Assembly (NCBI RefSeq): GCF_028307215.1
Contig: NZ_JAQMHV010000001.1
Span: 124,001-188,000, forward strand
Direction: 5' to 3'
DNA: 64,000 nucleotides
Origin: Falsirhodobacter sp. 20TX0035
GTDB taxonomy: Bacteria; Pseudomonadota; Alphaproteobacteria; Rhodobacterales; Rhodobacteraceae
Shown here: piece after piece, positions 54,023 to 62,040 of the stretch
How the letters are laid out: each line of letters opens with the position of its first letter
Position numbering within the stretch: the stretch's first letter is position 1
Program-made: the position numbers and the translations under genes
The notes under the pieces: model-generated
What the model was told of the DNA's origin: nothing
Database searches by the model: none
Seen by the model: only the letters and a program-made list of their open reading frames with translations

Positions 54023-54196
54023 ATGACCGATGCCGTTGGAATCCCGCAGCCGGGCGACCTGCCGCCCAACGACCTGCCGCCCCTGCCCGATCCGGACACC
54101 TATCCCGATCCGATGCCGGATCCGGAGCCGATCCCTCCAGGCCAGGACCCCGACCTGCCCAATCCGGGCGAGGTCAATCCCCCCATCTATGGCTGA
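54023..54196 (+). CDS. Proline/aspartate-rich small protein, 57 residues
   Basis: Starts MTDAVGIPQPGDLPPNDLPP and continues with repeated Pro-Asp words (LPDPDTYPDPMPDPEPIPP), ending NPGEVNPPIYG. AAGGAGGAG lies 6 bases before the ATG, one of the strongest ribosome sites here. No hydrophobic core is present, so the protein is probably unstructured; about 20 of 57 residues are proline. It runs 27 bases after the glycosylase stop and overlaps the convergent topoisomerase IB gene by 10 bases. Function unknown. Confidence 0.7.
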   Translation: MTDAVGIPQPGDLPPNDLPPLPDPDTYPDPMPDPEPIPPGQDPDLPNPGEVNPPIYG

Positions 54197-55206
54197 ACCG
54201 CGCTTCCGGCGCTGAGAAGCGCCAGAAGACGCCGTTCGTCCAGCTTCAGGGCGCTGTCGCCTTCGGTCGGCAGCGCTTCCATCAGGGCCAAGCGTTTGTC
54301 CACGGGAAGATCGGCCAAGCCCAGAACTGTAGGATGGATGTAGGACTTCCGGGCGATCGTCGGAGTATTCGCCAGAGCCTCGGACGCCGCCAGCGCGATG
54401 TCCTTGACCGACAGCTTGCCATCGGTCGCGCGGGCGGCGGAGAAGCCTGCCAGCGACCCGCCCCAGGTGCGGAACGTCTTGGCCGATGCCCCCGACAGCC
54501 CCGACGCCTCGGCGATATAATCGTTCAGGTGATGCGAGGACACGGCCCGCACCTCGCCTTCCTCGTCCACCCAAGTGAACAGATGCCTGCCAGGCAGGTC
54601 GCCGATCTGGTGCATGATCCGGTGCAACCGCCGGTCGCGCAGGGCACGGTTCACCGCCTTGCCGCCCTTGGCGCGGAACTTGAGCCGCACCTCGCCATCC
54701 GCCAGCGTCAGGTGCCGGCTGAGAAGCGTCGTCGCCCCGAACGTCTTGTTTTCCAGCGTGTAGGCGGGCGTGCCTGCGCGCAGATAGGTCCGGTCGATCA
54801 GCATCACCATCGCGGCGAGGGAGAAGGACAGATCCCCCGCCTCGCCCTTCAGGTCGCGGTCCACGCGGCGGCGCAGCTGGCCCAGCGCCGCACCGAAGGC
54901 GGGCAGGTTTCCGTATTTCGCCTCGGCCCGCCAATCGGCCCATTGGGGGTGATAGCGGTACTGCTTGCGGCCGCGCGCGTCGATGCCGGTGGCCTGAAGA
55001 TGGCCGTTCGGCATCGGGCAGATCCACACGTTCTGATAGGCCGGCGGCACGGCCAGCTTCAGACAGCGGGCGCGCTCCTCCCCGCTCAGCTTCGTGCCGT
55101 CGGGGGCAAGGAAGCAGAAGCCCTTGCCGGACTTCCGGCGGCGGATGCCCGGAATGGAATCCTCGACGTAAACCAGCCCTTGCGGGACGTTGAGATCGTT
55201 GGGCAT
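54187..55206 (-). CDS. DNA topoisomerase IB (poxvirus/eukaryote type)
   Basis: Nicks and rejoins one strand through a 3'-phosphotyrosine, without ATP. 339 residues. The N-terminal part has IPGIRRRKSGKGFCFLAPDG and WICPMPNGHLQATGIDARGR with KQYRYHPQW, all hallmarks of the bacterial TopIB family; the catalytic domain has the Arg/Lys/His set and the nucleophile Tyr289 in IARKSYIHPTVLG. Bacterial TopIB genes are patchily distributed and probably horizontally spread. Starts MPNDLNVPQGLVYVED. It precedes the MoeB gene on the same strand. Confidence 0.92.
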   Translation of the reverse strand: MPNDLNVPQGLVYVEDSIPGIRRRKSGKGFCFLAPDGTKLSGEERARCLKLAVPPAYQNVWICPMPNGHLQATGIDARGRKQYRYHPQWADWRAEAKYGNLPAFGAALGQLRRRVDRDLKGEAGDLSFSLAAMVMLIDRTYLRAGTPAYTLENKTFGATTLLSRHLTLADGEVRLKFRAKGGKAVNRALRDRRLHRIMHQIGDLPGRHLFTWVDEEGEVRAVSSHHLNDYIAEASGLSGASAKTFRTWGGSLAGFSAARATDGKLSVKDIALAASEALANTPTIARKSYIHPTVLGLADLPVDKRLALMEALPTEGDSALKLDERRLLALLSAGSAVQP

Positions 55207-55234
55207 GGCGCGGCTCCTCTGCCGCGGTCAACCG

Positions 55235-55969
55235 TCAGAGGTGGGCCGGGGTTCCACAGACCGGGCAATCGGCGCGGCGCCGGGTGGTGATGGTCCGCGT
55301 CTCGGCGTACAGCGCGTCGTGGATCAGCAGGCGGTTGCGCAGGGTCTGGCCCGCGCCGGTCAGGTGCTTCACCGCCTCCATCGCCATCATGGCGCCCAGG
55401 ATGCCGGGCAGCGGACCGGCCACCCCCGCCTCGGCGCAGGTGGGGACCAGATGGGCAGCAGGAGGCCGGGGGAAGACGCAGGCGTAGCAGGCGGAGCCGT
55501 TGCCGAAGAGGCCGATCTGCCCTTCCCACTGTGTCAGGGCCGCGCCGATCAGCGGCACGCCCGCCGCGACGCAGGCGCTATTCACGGCATATCGGGTGGC
55601 AAAGCTGTCGGTTCCGTCCAGCACCAGATCCTGCGTAATGGCCTGATCCGTGAAATGGTGGGGGATCGCGGTCACGGTGACATGGGGGTTCAGCGACTGC
55701 AGCGTGCGGGCGGCTGAATCCGCCTTGTTCTGCCCCACCGCGTCCAGATGCACGATCTGACGCTGAAGGTTTGATGCCTCCACCACGTCACCGTCCATCA
55801 CCGTGATGTGCCCCACGCCCGCCGCCGCCAGATACATCAGCGCCGGGGCCCCGAGCCCCCCCGCCCCCACGACCAGCACATGCGCCGCCTTCAGGCGCTG
55901 CTGGCCCGTGCCGCCGATCTCGCGCAGCAGGATGTGGCGGGAATAGCGCTGAAGCTCCTCGGGCGTCAT
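55235..55969 (-). CDS. moeB: MoeB/ThiF-family sulfur-carrier adenylyltransferase
   Basis: E1-like enzyme that adenylates the C-terminus of a sulfur carrier (MoaD or ThiS). 244 residues, no C-terminal rhodanese domain. Visible: MTPEELQRYSRHILLREIG at the start, the ATP loop LVVGAGGLGAPALMYLAAAG, the SNLQRQIVH motif, the catalytic Cys region LVPTCAEAG, and two zinc CxxC pairs (CYAC, CPVC). Its ATG overlaps the dut stop. Molybdopterin versus thiamine use cannot be decided without neighbours. Confidence 0.9.
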   Translation of the reverse strand: MTPEELQRYSRHILLREIGGTGQQRLKAAHVLVVGAGGLGAPALMYLAAAGVGHITVMDGDVVEASNLQRQIVHLDAVGQNKADSAARTLQSLNPHVTVTAIPHHFTDQAITQDLVLDGTDSFATRYAVNSACVAAGVPLIGAALTQWEGQIGLFGNGSACYACVFPRPPAAHLVPTCAEAGVAGPLPGILGAMMAMEAVKHLTGAGQTLRNRLLIHDALYAETRTITTRRRADCPVCGTPAHL

Positions 55970-56424
55970 CCAGTGGATCCGAAGCCCCCGGCGCCGCGGA
56001 CGGTGACGCCGGAATGTTCGTCCACGATCCGCAATTCGGGACGGAGGACGGGCACGAACATCAGCTGCGCCACACGTTCGCCGGGCTGAATGGTGATGGC
56101 GGCGCCTTCCGGATTGCGGTTCCACAGGGACATCATGATCCCGCCGGTGTAATCGCTATCGATCAGGCCCACGAGGTTGCCCAGCACCAGCCCCTTCTTG
56201 TGCCCCGCGCCAGACCGCGGCAGCACCAGCGCCGCGATCTTGTCGGTGTCCATGAAAAGGGCGATGCCCGCGGGCACCAGAACGGCCGGCGATCCGGCCG
56301 CGATTTCCAGCGGCGCGTCCAGACAGGCGAACAGATCCACTGCCGCCGCACCTTCGGTCTGGTAGGCGGGGAGCCCCCATTCCCGGATGCGGGTGTCCAG
56401 AACCTTCACCTCGACCGTCGTCAT
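55966..56424 (-). CDS. dut: dUTP diphosphatase
   Basis: Hydrolyses dUTP to dUMP, keeping uracil out of DNA. 152 residues, trimeric dUTPase with its five motifs: AAVDLFA, PRSGAGHKKGLVLGN, GLIDSDYTGGIMMSLWN, ERVAQLMF and GAGGFGSTG. The ATG at 56424 has AAAGGGCGC upstream; the five extra codons from 56439 are unlikely. It overlaps moeB (ATGA). Confidence 0.96.
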   Translation of the reverse strand: MTTVEVKVLDTRIREWGLPAYQTEGAAAVDLFACLDAPLEIAAGSPAVLVPAGIALFMDTDKIAALVLPRSGAGHKKGLVLGNLVGLIDSDYTGGIMMSLWNRNPEGAAITIQPGERVAQLMFVPVLRPELRIVDEHSGVTVRGAGGFGSTG

Positions 56425-56481
56425 GCTGCGCCCTTTCATCTGTGCGCGCGGACGATAGGCGCGAGCGCGGTGAAGGACAAC

Positions 56482-56829
56482 CTATTGCGGCAGGACAGGG
56501 GCACCGGGCGCGGTGTCATTCGTGATGGCGATGTCCAGCGCGAAGGGGGCCGCGCTTTGCACAGCCACGGTGTAATCCCCTTCCTCGGGCAGAAGGCCCG
56601 AGAAGACGGCGCCCTGGAACGACGGCGTTTCATCCCCCGGGGGGAAGATGGCCAACGTGCCGTCGGACAGCGTCAGGTTCAGCGTCTGCCCGGCACCCGC
56701 GTTCAGCACATAGGTCACGTCGCCCGTGCCCTGCACCACGGTGTGCGTGGCGCCTTCCGGCAGGACGATCCGCTCCTGTGCAAGGGCGGCAATGGGAAGG
56801 ATCGAAAAGGCAAGGGCGAGGCGGAACAT
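56482..56829 (-). CDS. Secreted hypothetical protein, 115 residues
   Basis: Signal peptide MFRLALAFSILPIAALA (cleavage near AQE), then a short beta-rich domain: RIVLPEGATHTVVQGTGDVT and YVLNAGAGQTLNLTLSDGTL. The pattern resembles small pre-peptidase-like or SH3-like periplasmic beta-domains, but I recognise no named family. AGGAG lies 8 bases before the ATG at 56829; a GTG three codons earlier directly abuts it. Located between dut and coaBC on the same strand. Confidence 0.7.
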   Translation of the reverse strand: MFRLALAFSILPIAALAQERIVLPEGATHTVVQGTGDVTYVLNAGAGQTLNLTLSDGTLAIFPPGDETPSFQGAVFSGLLPEEGDYTVAVQSAAPFALDIAITNDTAPGAPVLPQ

Positions 56830-56847
56830 GACGGACACTCCTGTTCC

Positions 56848-58062
56848 TCAGGAAACGATGTCCTGCGGCTTCGGGTTCCGCAGGGCGTCGGCGACCGCCT
56901 CGGCCAGACGGCGGGCGACCATGTCCTTGGCCATGCGGGGCCAGGTCTCGGCCCCCTCCTCGCGCAGGATCGTCACGGCGTTTTCGGTGCCGCCCATGAT
57001 GCCGGTGGCCGGGGACACGTCGTTCGCCACGATCCAGTCGCACCCCTTGCGCCGCCGCTTGGCCGCGGCGTTGGCGATCACGTCATCGGTTTCGGCGGCA
57101 AAGCCGATGACCAGCCCCGGCCGGTTCGCGGCGTGCGAGACGGTGTGCAGGATGTCGGGGTTTTCGGCAAAGGACAGCGTGGGCAGCGCGCCCGCGACCT
57201 TCTTCATCTTCGACGTCCGGGCATCGGCCACCCGCCAGTCCGCCACGGCGGCGGCGAAGATCGCGGCATCGGCCGGAAGGGCGGCCTCTACCGCGCGCAG
57301 CATCTCTTGCGCGGTGGTGACGCGCACCACCTGCGCGCCTTCGGGCGGCGGCACCTCGGCCGGGCCGGTGACGAAGGTGACGCGCGCGCCCAGCGCCAGA
57401 AGCGCCCGCGCGATGGCCGTGCCCTGCGCCCCCGAGGATCGGTTGGCGATATAGCGCACCGGATCGATCGGTTCCTGCGTGGGCCCGGAGGTGACGAGGA
57501 CATGGCGCCCCGCCAGCGGCCCTTGGGCAAAGGCGGCCTGAACGGCGGCCACGATCTCCAGCGGTTCGGCCATGCGGCCGGGGCCGTATTCGCCGCAGGC
57601 CATGGACCCGTCGTTCGGGCCGACGAACAGGATGCCGTCCCCCCGCAGCGTCGCCAGATTGCGCTGCGTGGCGGGTTGATCCCACATCCGCACGTTCATC
57701 GCCGGCGCCACCAGCACCCGCGTGTCCGTCGCCAGCAGAAGGGTGGAGGCGAGGTCGTCCGCCCGTCCCTGCGCCATCCGGGCCAGAAGGTCCGCCGTGG
57801 CCGGGGCCACCACGATCAGGTCGGCCGAACGGGACAGCTGGATATGGCCGATCTCCGCCTCTTGCGTCAGGTCGAACAGATCCTGGTGGACCTTGCTGCC
57901 CGACAGCGTGGCGACCGACAGCGGCGTCACGAATTCGGACGCCGCGCGGGTCAGCACCGGCGTGACGGCGTGCCCACGTTCGGACAGGCGCCGGATCAGA
58001 TCCAGCGCCTTGTAGGCGGCGATCCCGCCCCCGATGATCAGAAGAATGCGTTTTCCCTGCAT
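56848..58062 (-). CDS. coaBC: Bifunctional phosphopantothenoylcysteine decarboxylase/synthetase
   Basis: Two steps of coenzyme A synthesis. 404 residues. The N-terminal flavodoxin-like CoaC domain has LLIIGGGIAAYKALDLIRRL, the catalytic His segment AEIGHIQLSR, PAMNVRMWDQPATQRNLATL and the Cys-loop GSMACGEYGPGRM. The C-terminal CoaB domain has VLVTSGPTQEPIDPVRYIAN and AVADWRVAD. I prefer the ATG at 58062 (MQGKRILLI) from family alignment; the ATG at 58086 is an alternative, and neither has a strong ribosome site. It follows rpoHII by 27 bases. Confidence 0.94.
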   Translation of the reverse strand: MQGKRILLIIGGGIAAYKALDLIRRLSERGHAVTPVLTRAASEFVTPLSVATLSGSKVHQDLFDLTQEAEIGHIQLSRSADLIVVAPATADLLARMAQGRADDLASTLLLATDTRVLVAPAMNVRMWDQPATQRNLATLRGDGILFVGPNDGSMACGEYGPGRMAEPLEIVAAVQAAFAQGPLAGRHVLVTSGPTQEPIDPVRYIANRSSGAQGTAIARALLALGARVTFVTGPAEVPPPEGAQVVRVTTAQEMLRAVEAALPADAAIFAAAVADWRVADARTSKMKKVAGALPTLSFAENPDILHTVSHAANRPGLVIGFAAETDDVIANAAAKRRRKGCDWIVANDVSPATGIMGGTENAVTILREEGAETWPRMAKDMVARRLAEAVADALRNPKPQDIVS

Positions 58063-58089
58063 GAAAGGAAGCCTAGCAGGGAACATCCG

Positions 58090-58965
58090 TCACAGGAAGT
58101 GATGCACTTCGCGGCTTTGCGATTCCAGCGCGCGGCGCATCTTGGTGAAGGCAGCGGCTTCCAGCTGCCGCACACGCTCCTTGGACAAGCCCAACTCCTC
58201 ACCCAGCGATTCGAGGGTGCGGGGAGCCTCGCGCAGCTTGCGCTCCGTCACGATGAAGCGTTCGCGGGCGTTCAGCCCCTGGATCGCGCTGATCAGCCAG
58301 CCGCGCAGGCATTCGGCGTCATGGGCGCCTTCCACCTGTTCGGCGGCCTGAACGGCATCATCCTCCAGCGCGTCGATCCATTCGCGCCCTTCCTCGTCCG
58401 ACGACTGCGTGGCGTTGAGGGAGAAGTCCGTGCCCGACAGGCGGCCTTCCATCATCTCCACATCCGCCAGCGGAACGCCGACCTCGGTCGCGATCATCTG
58501 GCGCAGCTGGTGGCCGTCCAAGCTCTGGCCCATGGCCTCGGCCTCACGCTCCAGCTTGGCCTGAACGCGGCGCATGTTGAAGAACAGCGCCTTCTGCGAC
58601 GACGTGGAGCCGGTGCGCACCATCGACCAGTTGCGCATCACGTAGTCCTGGATCGATGCCTTGATCCACCACACGGCGTAGGTGGAGAAGCGGACCCCGC
58701 GGTCCGGGTCGAACTTGTCGGCGGCCTTCATGAGGCCGAGGGACGCTTCTTGGATAAGATCGTTCATCGGGGCGCCATAGCGGCGGAACTTCGCGGCCAT
58801 GGAGATGGCGAGCCGCATGTAGGCCGTGATCAACCGGTGCAGCGCCTGTTCGTCGCGCTGATCGCGCCAGGCATAGGCAAGCCGCAGTTCCGTCTCGGCG
58901 TCCAGCAATTCGGCTTTCATCGCGCGGCGGGACATTGTCTGATCGCTGAAGGCGTCGAGCGGCAT
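58090..58965 (-). CDS. rpoH2: RNA polymerase sigma-32 factor, RpoHII type
   Basis: Alternative sigma factor for heat and singlet-oxygen stress. 291 residues. Region 2 reads DLIQEASLGLMKAADKFDPD and FSTYAVWWIKASIQDYVMRN; the RpoH box is QKALFFNMRR; region 4 has LGLSKERVRQLEAAAFTKMR. The sequence matches the RpoHII paralogue seen in Rhodobacterales, but only comparison with RpoHI would confirm it. GAGGGAA precedes the ATG at 58965 (MPLDAFSDQTMSRRAMKAEL). An EcfG-like promoter lies about 90-115 bases upstream. Confidence 0.9.
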   Translation of the reverse strand: MPLDAFSDQTMSRRAMKAELLDAETELRLAYAWRDQRDEQALHRLITAYMRLAISMAAKFRRYGAPMNDLIQEASLGLMKAADKFDPDRGVRFSTYAVWWIKASIQDYVMRNWSMVRTGSTSSQKALFFNMRRVQAKLEREAEAMGQSLDGHQLRQMIATEVGVPLADVEMMEGRLSGTDFSLNATQSSDEEGREWIDALEDDAVQAAEQVEGAHDAECLRGWLISAIQGLNARERFIVTERKLREAPRTLESLGEELGLSKERVRQLEAAAFTKMRRALESQSREVHHFL

Positions 58966-59055
58966 GTGGCGTTCCCTCTTTCTTAGGCGGTCTCTTGACC
59001 CCTGATGCTTTCGCCCCACCTTCCCGGTCGAGGTTGCATCCGTTTTCGGAGGGCT

Positions 59056-59081
59056 AACGGCGTGGACGGCGCCCTAGTTCC
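59056..59081 (-). promoter_or_regulatory. EcfG-like (GGAAC-N17-CGTT) promoter for rpoHII
   Basis: On the minus strand, GGAAC (59081-59077), 17 bases, CGTT (59059-59056): the exact consensus spacing of alphaproteobacterial general-stress (EcfG) promoters. The predicted start of transcription is near 59049, about 85 bases before the rpoHII ATG. In Rhodobacter, rpoHII is instead known to be RpoE-driven, so this needs testing. Confidence 0.42.
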
Positions 59082-59180
59082 TGAAAAAGTTGCTTCAAGG
59101 TTAATTTTTCCTTCGGCCGATATTTTTCTGGACAGGTCTTACGGGCTGTGCATCCTGCCGCCGAACTTCGGGGGGATGGC

Positions 59181-60029
59181 ATGGGCTGGACACTGGCGAT
59201 CGGGGAACGGTGCTATTCCAGCTGGAGCCTGCGCGGCTGGCTGCTGTTCGACGCCTTCGGCCTGCCCGTCACGACCGTTTCCGCGCCCATGTACACGTCC
59301 AACTTTGCCCGCGTCCTGCAGGATTTCGCACCCGCGCGCACGGCACCCGCGGCCAGGCTGGGGGAGGTGGTCGTCTGGGACAGCCTCGCCATCGCCGAGG
59401 AACTTGCCTCCCGCCATCCCGGGGCGGGCCACTGGCCCCAAGATCCCGCCGCCCGCGCCGCCGCCCGGTCCATGGCGGCCGAGATGCATTCGGGCTTCAC
59501 CGCGCTGCGCGGCCATTGCGCGATGAACCTGCGGACCGCCTATCGCGACGTGCCGGTGCCCGAAGCCGTCCGTGCCGATCTGGACCGGATCGAGGCATCG
59601 TGGGCGCGGTCCGGGGACGGCTGGCTGTTCGGCGATTATTCCGCCGCTGACGCTTTCTTCGCGCCGGTCGCCCTGCGGATCGCGGGGCATGGCCTGCCGG
59701 TCGGGCCGGTGGCGCAGGCCTATGTGGCGCGGCATCTGGCACATCCGTCGCTGCGCCGCTGGCGCGCGCTGGGGCGGGCGATTGATCCGGTCCTGCCCGC
59801 CTATGACCGCGACTGGCCGCAGGTGGACTGGCCCGGCCCCGCCCCCCTGCCCGCCCGCGCGGTTGAGGGGACGGAGGCAGAAAACGCCGCCTGCCCCTAT
59901 TCCGGCAAGCCGGTCACCCATGTGCTGGAACTGGACGGCCGCCGCTGGGGCTTCTGCAACGCCACCTGCCGCGACAAGACGATGAACGACCCCGAGGCCT
60001 GGCCCGCCTTTATGGCCATGATCCGTTAA
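59181..60029 (+). CDS. Glutathione S-transferase with a YHS/TRASH-like C-terminal extension
   Basis: 282 residues. The first roughly 215 form a GST: thioredoxin-like domain starting MGWTLAIGERCYSSWSLRGW and helical domain with GDYSAADAFFAPVALRI. After a Pro-rich linker (WPGPAPLPARAVEG), the last 45 residues hold CPYSGKPVTHVLELDGRRWG followed by FCNATCRDKTMNDPEAW, with Cys238, Cys259 and Cys263, resembling a YHS/TRASH metal-binding module. The ATG at 59181 has GGGGG upstream; an earlier GTG-type start at 59148 is weaker. Divergent from rpoHII. Confidence 0.82.
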   Translation: MGWTLAIGERCYSSWSLRGWLLFDAFGLPVTTVSAPMYTSNFARVLQDFAPARTAPAARLGEVVVWDSLAIAEELASRHPGAGHWPQDPAARAAARSMAAEMHSGFTALRGHCAMNLRTAYRDVPVPEAVRADLDRIEASWARSGDGWLFGDYSAADAFFAPVALRIAGHGLPVGPVAQAYVARHLAHPSLRRWRALGRAIDPVLPAYDRDWPQVDWPGPAPLPARAVEGTEAENAACPYSGKPVTHVLELDGRRWGFCNATCRDKTMNDPEAWPAFMAMIR

Positions 60030-60040
60030 CCTTCCGGTAA
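60026..60040. promoter_or_regulatory. CtrA-like box TTAA-N7-GTAA before comM
   Basis: TTAA (60026-60029), seven bases, GTAA (60037-60040) with flanking C bases; one mismatch to TTAA-N7-TTAA. The first half contains the stop codon of the GST gene. It is 44-58 bases upstream of the comM ATG. Confidence 0.42.
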
Positions 60041-60083
60041 CCACGCGCGGCTAGTCCCCTCTGGAACCGGAAGGAGGGGCAGC

Positions 60084-61598
60084 ATGGTCACCCGCGCATA
60101 CACCGTCGCGTTCGAAGGCGTGGAGGCGCGCCTGGTGGAGGTGCAATGCGCCATCTCTCCCGGTTTGCCGGCCTTTGCCATCGTGGGTCTGCCCGACAAG
60201 GCGGTCAGCGAGGCGAAGGAGCGAATCCGCGCCGCGCTGGACGGGATGTCCATCGCCCTGCCCTCGCGCCGCATCGCCATCAACCTGGCCCCGGCCGACC
60301 TGCCCAAGGAAGGGTCGCATTTCGACCTGCCCATCGCGCTGGCCCTGCTGGCCGCGATGGACATCCTTCCGAAAGAGGAGGTGGAAGGCACGGTCAGTCT
60401 GGGCGAACTGTCGCTGGACGGGCGCCTGATGCCGGTGGTGGGCGCCTTGCCCGCCGCCATGGCCGCCGCCGAAGCCGACCGCGCGCTGGTCTGCCCCCGC
60501 GCCTGCGGGGCCGAGGCCGCCTGGGTCGGCGCGACCGAGGTGCTGGCCGCGCCGTCGCTGCTGGACGTGGTGCGGCATTTCACCGGCAAGGCGCATCTGC
60601 CGCCGGTGGAGGTCGGGGAAGCCGCCCCCGTCACCCCAGCCCGCGACTTTGCCGAGGTGAAGGGCCACGAACGGGCCAAGCGCGCGATGGAGATCGCGGC
60701 GGCGGGCCGGCACCACATCCTGATGGTGGGCACGCCCGGTTCGGGCAAGTCAATGATGGCCTCCTGCCTGCCCGGGATCCTGCCGCCCTTGTCGGCAGTG
60801 GAGGCGCTGGAAACCTCCACCATCCATTCGGTGGCGGGGCTGCTGAAGGGCGGCATCCGCCGCGACCGCCCGTTCCGCGCGCCCCACCACACCGCCACAT
60901 CGACGGCGATCACGGGCGGCGGCCGTTCGGCCAAGCCGGGGGAGATGAGCCTCGCCCATAACGGCGTCCTGTTCCTGGATGAGTTTCCCGAGTTCCAGCG
61001 CCAGGTGCTGGAAACCCTGCGCCAGCCGATCGAGACCGGGGAGATCATGGTGGCGCGCGCCAATGCCCATGTCCGCTATCCCTGCCGGTTCCTGCTGGTG
61101 GCGGCGGCCAATCCTTGCCGCTGCGGCTACATGTCCGATCCGTCCCGCGCCTGCGCCCGCGTGCCCTTGTGCGGAGAGGATTATCTGGGCCGCATCTCCG
61201 GCCCGCTGATGGATAGGTTCGACATCCGGCTGGACGTCACCAGCGTGGCCTGGACCGAATTGCAGGGCGCGCCCACGGGCGAAAGTTCCGCCACCATCGG
61301 CGCGCGCGTGGCCGCCGCCCGCGCGGTGCAGACGGCGCGCTTTGCCGATCACGGCATCCGCACCAACGCCGAGGCCGAGGGCGCGCTTCTGGACGCCATC
61401 GCCACGCCCGACGAGGCGGGCCGGGCGCTTCTGGGCCGGGTGGCGGAGCGGTTCGGCCTGTCGGCTCGCGGCTATCACCGCATCCTGCGGGTGGCGCGGA
61501 CCATCGCCGATCTGGACGGCAGCGCCGACGTGCGCCAGCCCCATGTGGCCGAGGCGGTGGGCTACCGTCTCGCCTCGGCCCGTCCCGTGGTGGCCTGA
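60084..61598 (+). CDS. comM: YifB/ComM-family AAA ATPase
   Basis: Hexameric helicase that promotes branch migration of incoming DNA during natural transformation. 504 residues. An N-terminal Lon-like domain (VEVQCAISPGLPAFAIVGLP, then INLAPADLPKEGSHFDLPIA), the Mg-chelatase-type AAA core with Walker A GTPGSGKS (from residue 216), Walker B GVLFLDEFPEF, the VTSVAWTELQ helix and a four-Cys patch (NPCRCGYMSDPSRACARVPL). AAGGAGGGG lies before the ATG. Downstream are two tiny genes. Confidence 0.93.
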   Translation: MVTRAYTVAFEGVEARLVEVQCAISPGLPAFAIVGLPDKAVSEAKERIRAALDGMSIALPSRRIAINLAPADLPKEGSHFDLPIALALLAAMDILPKEEVEGTVSLGELSLDGRLMPVVGALPAAMAAAEADRALVCPRACGAEAAWVGATEVLAAPSLLDVVRHFTGKAHLPPVEVGEAAPVTPARDFAEVKGHERAKRAMEIAAAGRHHILMVGTPGSGKSMMASCLPGILPPLSAVEALETSTIHSVAGLLKGGIRRDRPFRAPHHTATSTAITGGGRSAKPGEMSLAHNGVLFLDEFPEFQRQVLETLRQPIETGEIMVARANAHVRYPCRFLLVAAANPCRCGYMSDPSRACARVPLCGEDYLGRISGPLMDRFDIRLDVTSVAWTELQGAPTGESSATIGARVAAARAVQTARFADHGIRTNAEAEGALLDAIATPDEAGRALLGRVAERFGLSARGYHRILRVARTIADLDGSADVRQPHVAEAVGYRLASARPVVA

Positions 61599-61693
61599 CC
61601 AGCCCTTCGCCGGGCACATGGCGGGGGTGCGGAATGTCGCGTGGCGAACGTGGCCCCCAGCCCTTATCTTCATCCCATAAGATGGAGATCGCC

Positions 61694-61831
61694 ATGACCA
61701 CCGCCCCTGCCCCCGCCAAGACCGACGCCGGAACCGCCGCCCTCGACTATTACCGGCGCGAGGCGGCGAAGCCCGCCAACACCCCGGCGCCGACGGATCT
61801 GGACCAGATGTTCGGCTATTACGCCGCCTGA
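61694..61831 (+). CDS. Small conserved-looking protein, 45 residues
   Basis: Starts MTTAPAPAKTDAGTAALDYY and ends TDLDQMFGYYAA. GGAG is 6 bases before the ATG at 61694; an in-frame ATG at 61682 is an alternative. It has an aromatic core motif LDYYRREAAKP and a C-terminal MFGYY. No signal, helix or domain recognised. Its stop overlaps the start of the next small gene (TGATG), so the two are coupled. Confidence 0.6.
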   Translation: MTTAPAPAKTDAGTAALDYYRREAAKPANTPAPTDLDQMFGYYAA

Positions 61832-62040
61832 TGCCGATCCTTCTGATCCTTGGGCTGATCGCGTTCTTCGTGCTGTCGTGGTGGTGGCACCGCAGCCGCA
61901 CCCTGACCCGCGACTGCACCTGGCGAGAGGACCGGAGCCGCGCCGCCCCCGGCCGGTCCTTCCACCACTGCATGGTGTGCGGGGCGGAAACCGACCTGCC
62001 GAAGGGCGAACAGCCCCGCCACTGCCTGCGTCAGCAGTAA
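61831..62040 (+). CDS. Small membrane-anchored protein with CxxC, 69 residues
   Basis: One N-terminal transmembrane helix (MPILLILGLIAFFVLSWWW), then a basic segment (HRSRTLTRDCTWREDRSRAA) and a Cys-rich end with HHCMVCGAETDLPKGEQPRH and a final Cys, a possible single zinc site (C, CxxC, C). Translationally coupled to the 45-residue gene upstream. The 3' end overlaps the convergent aldo/keto reductase by 10 bases. Function unknown. Confidence 0.62.
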   Translation: MPILLILGLIAFFVLSWWWHRSRTLTRDCTWREDRSRAAPGRSFHHCMVCGAETDLPKGEQPRHCLRQQ

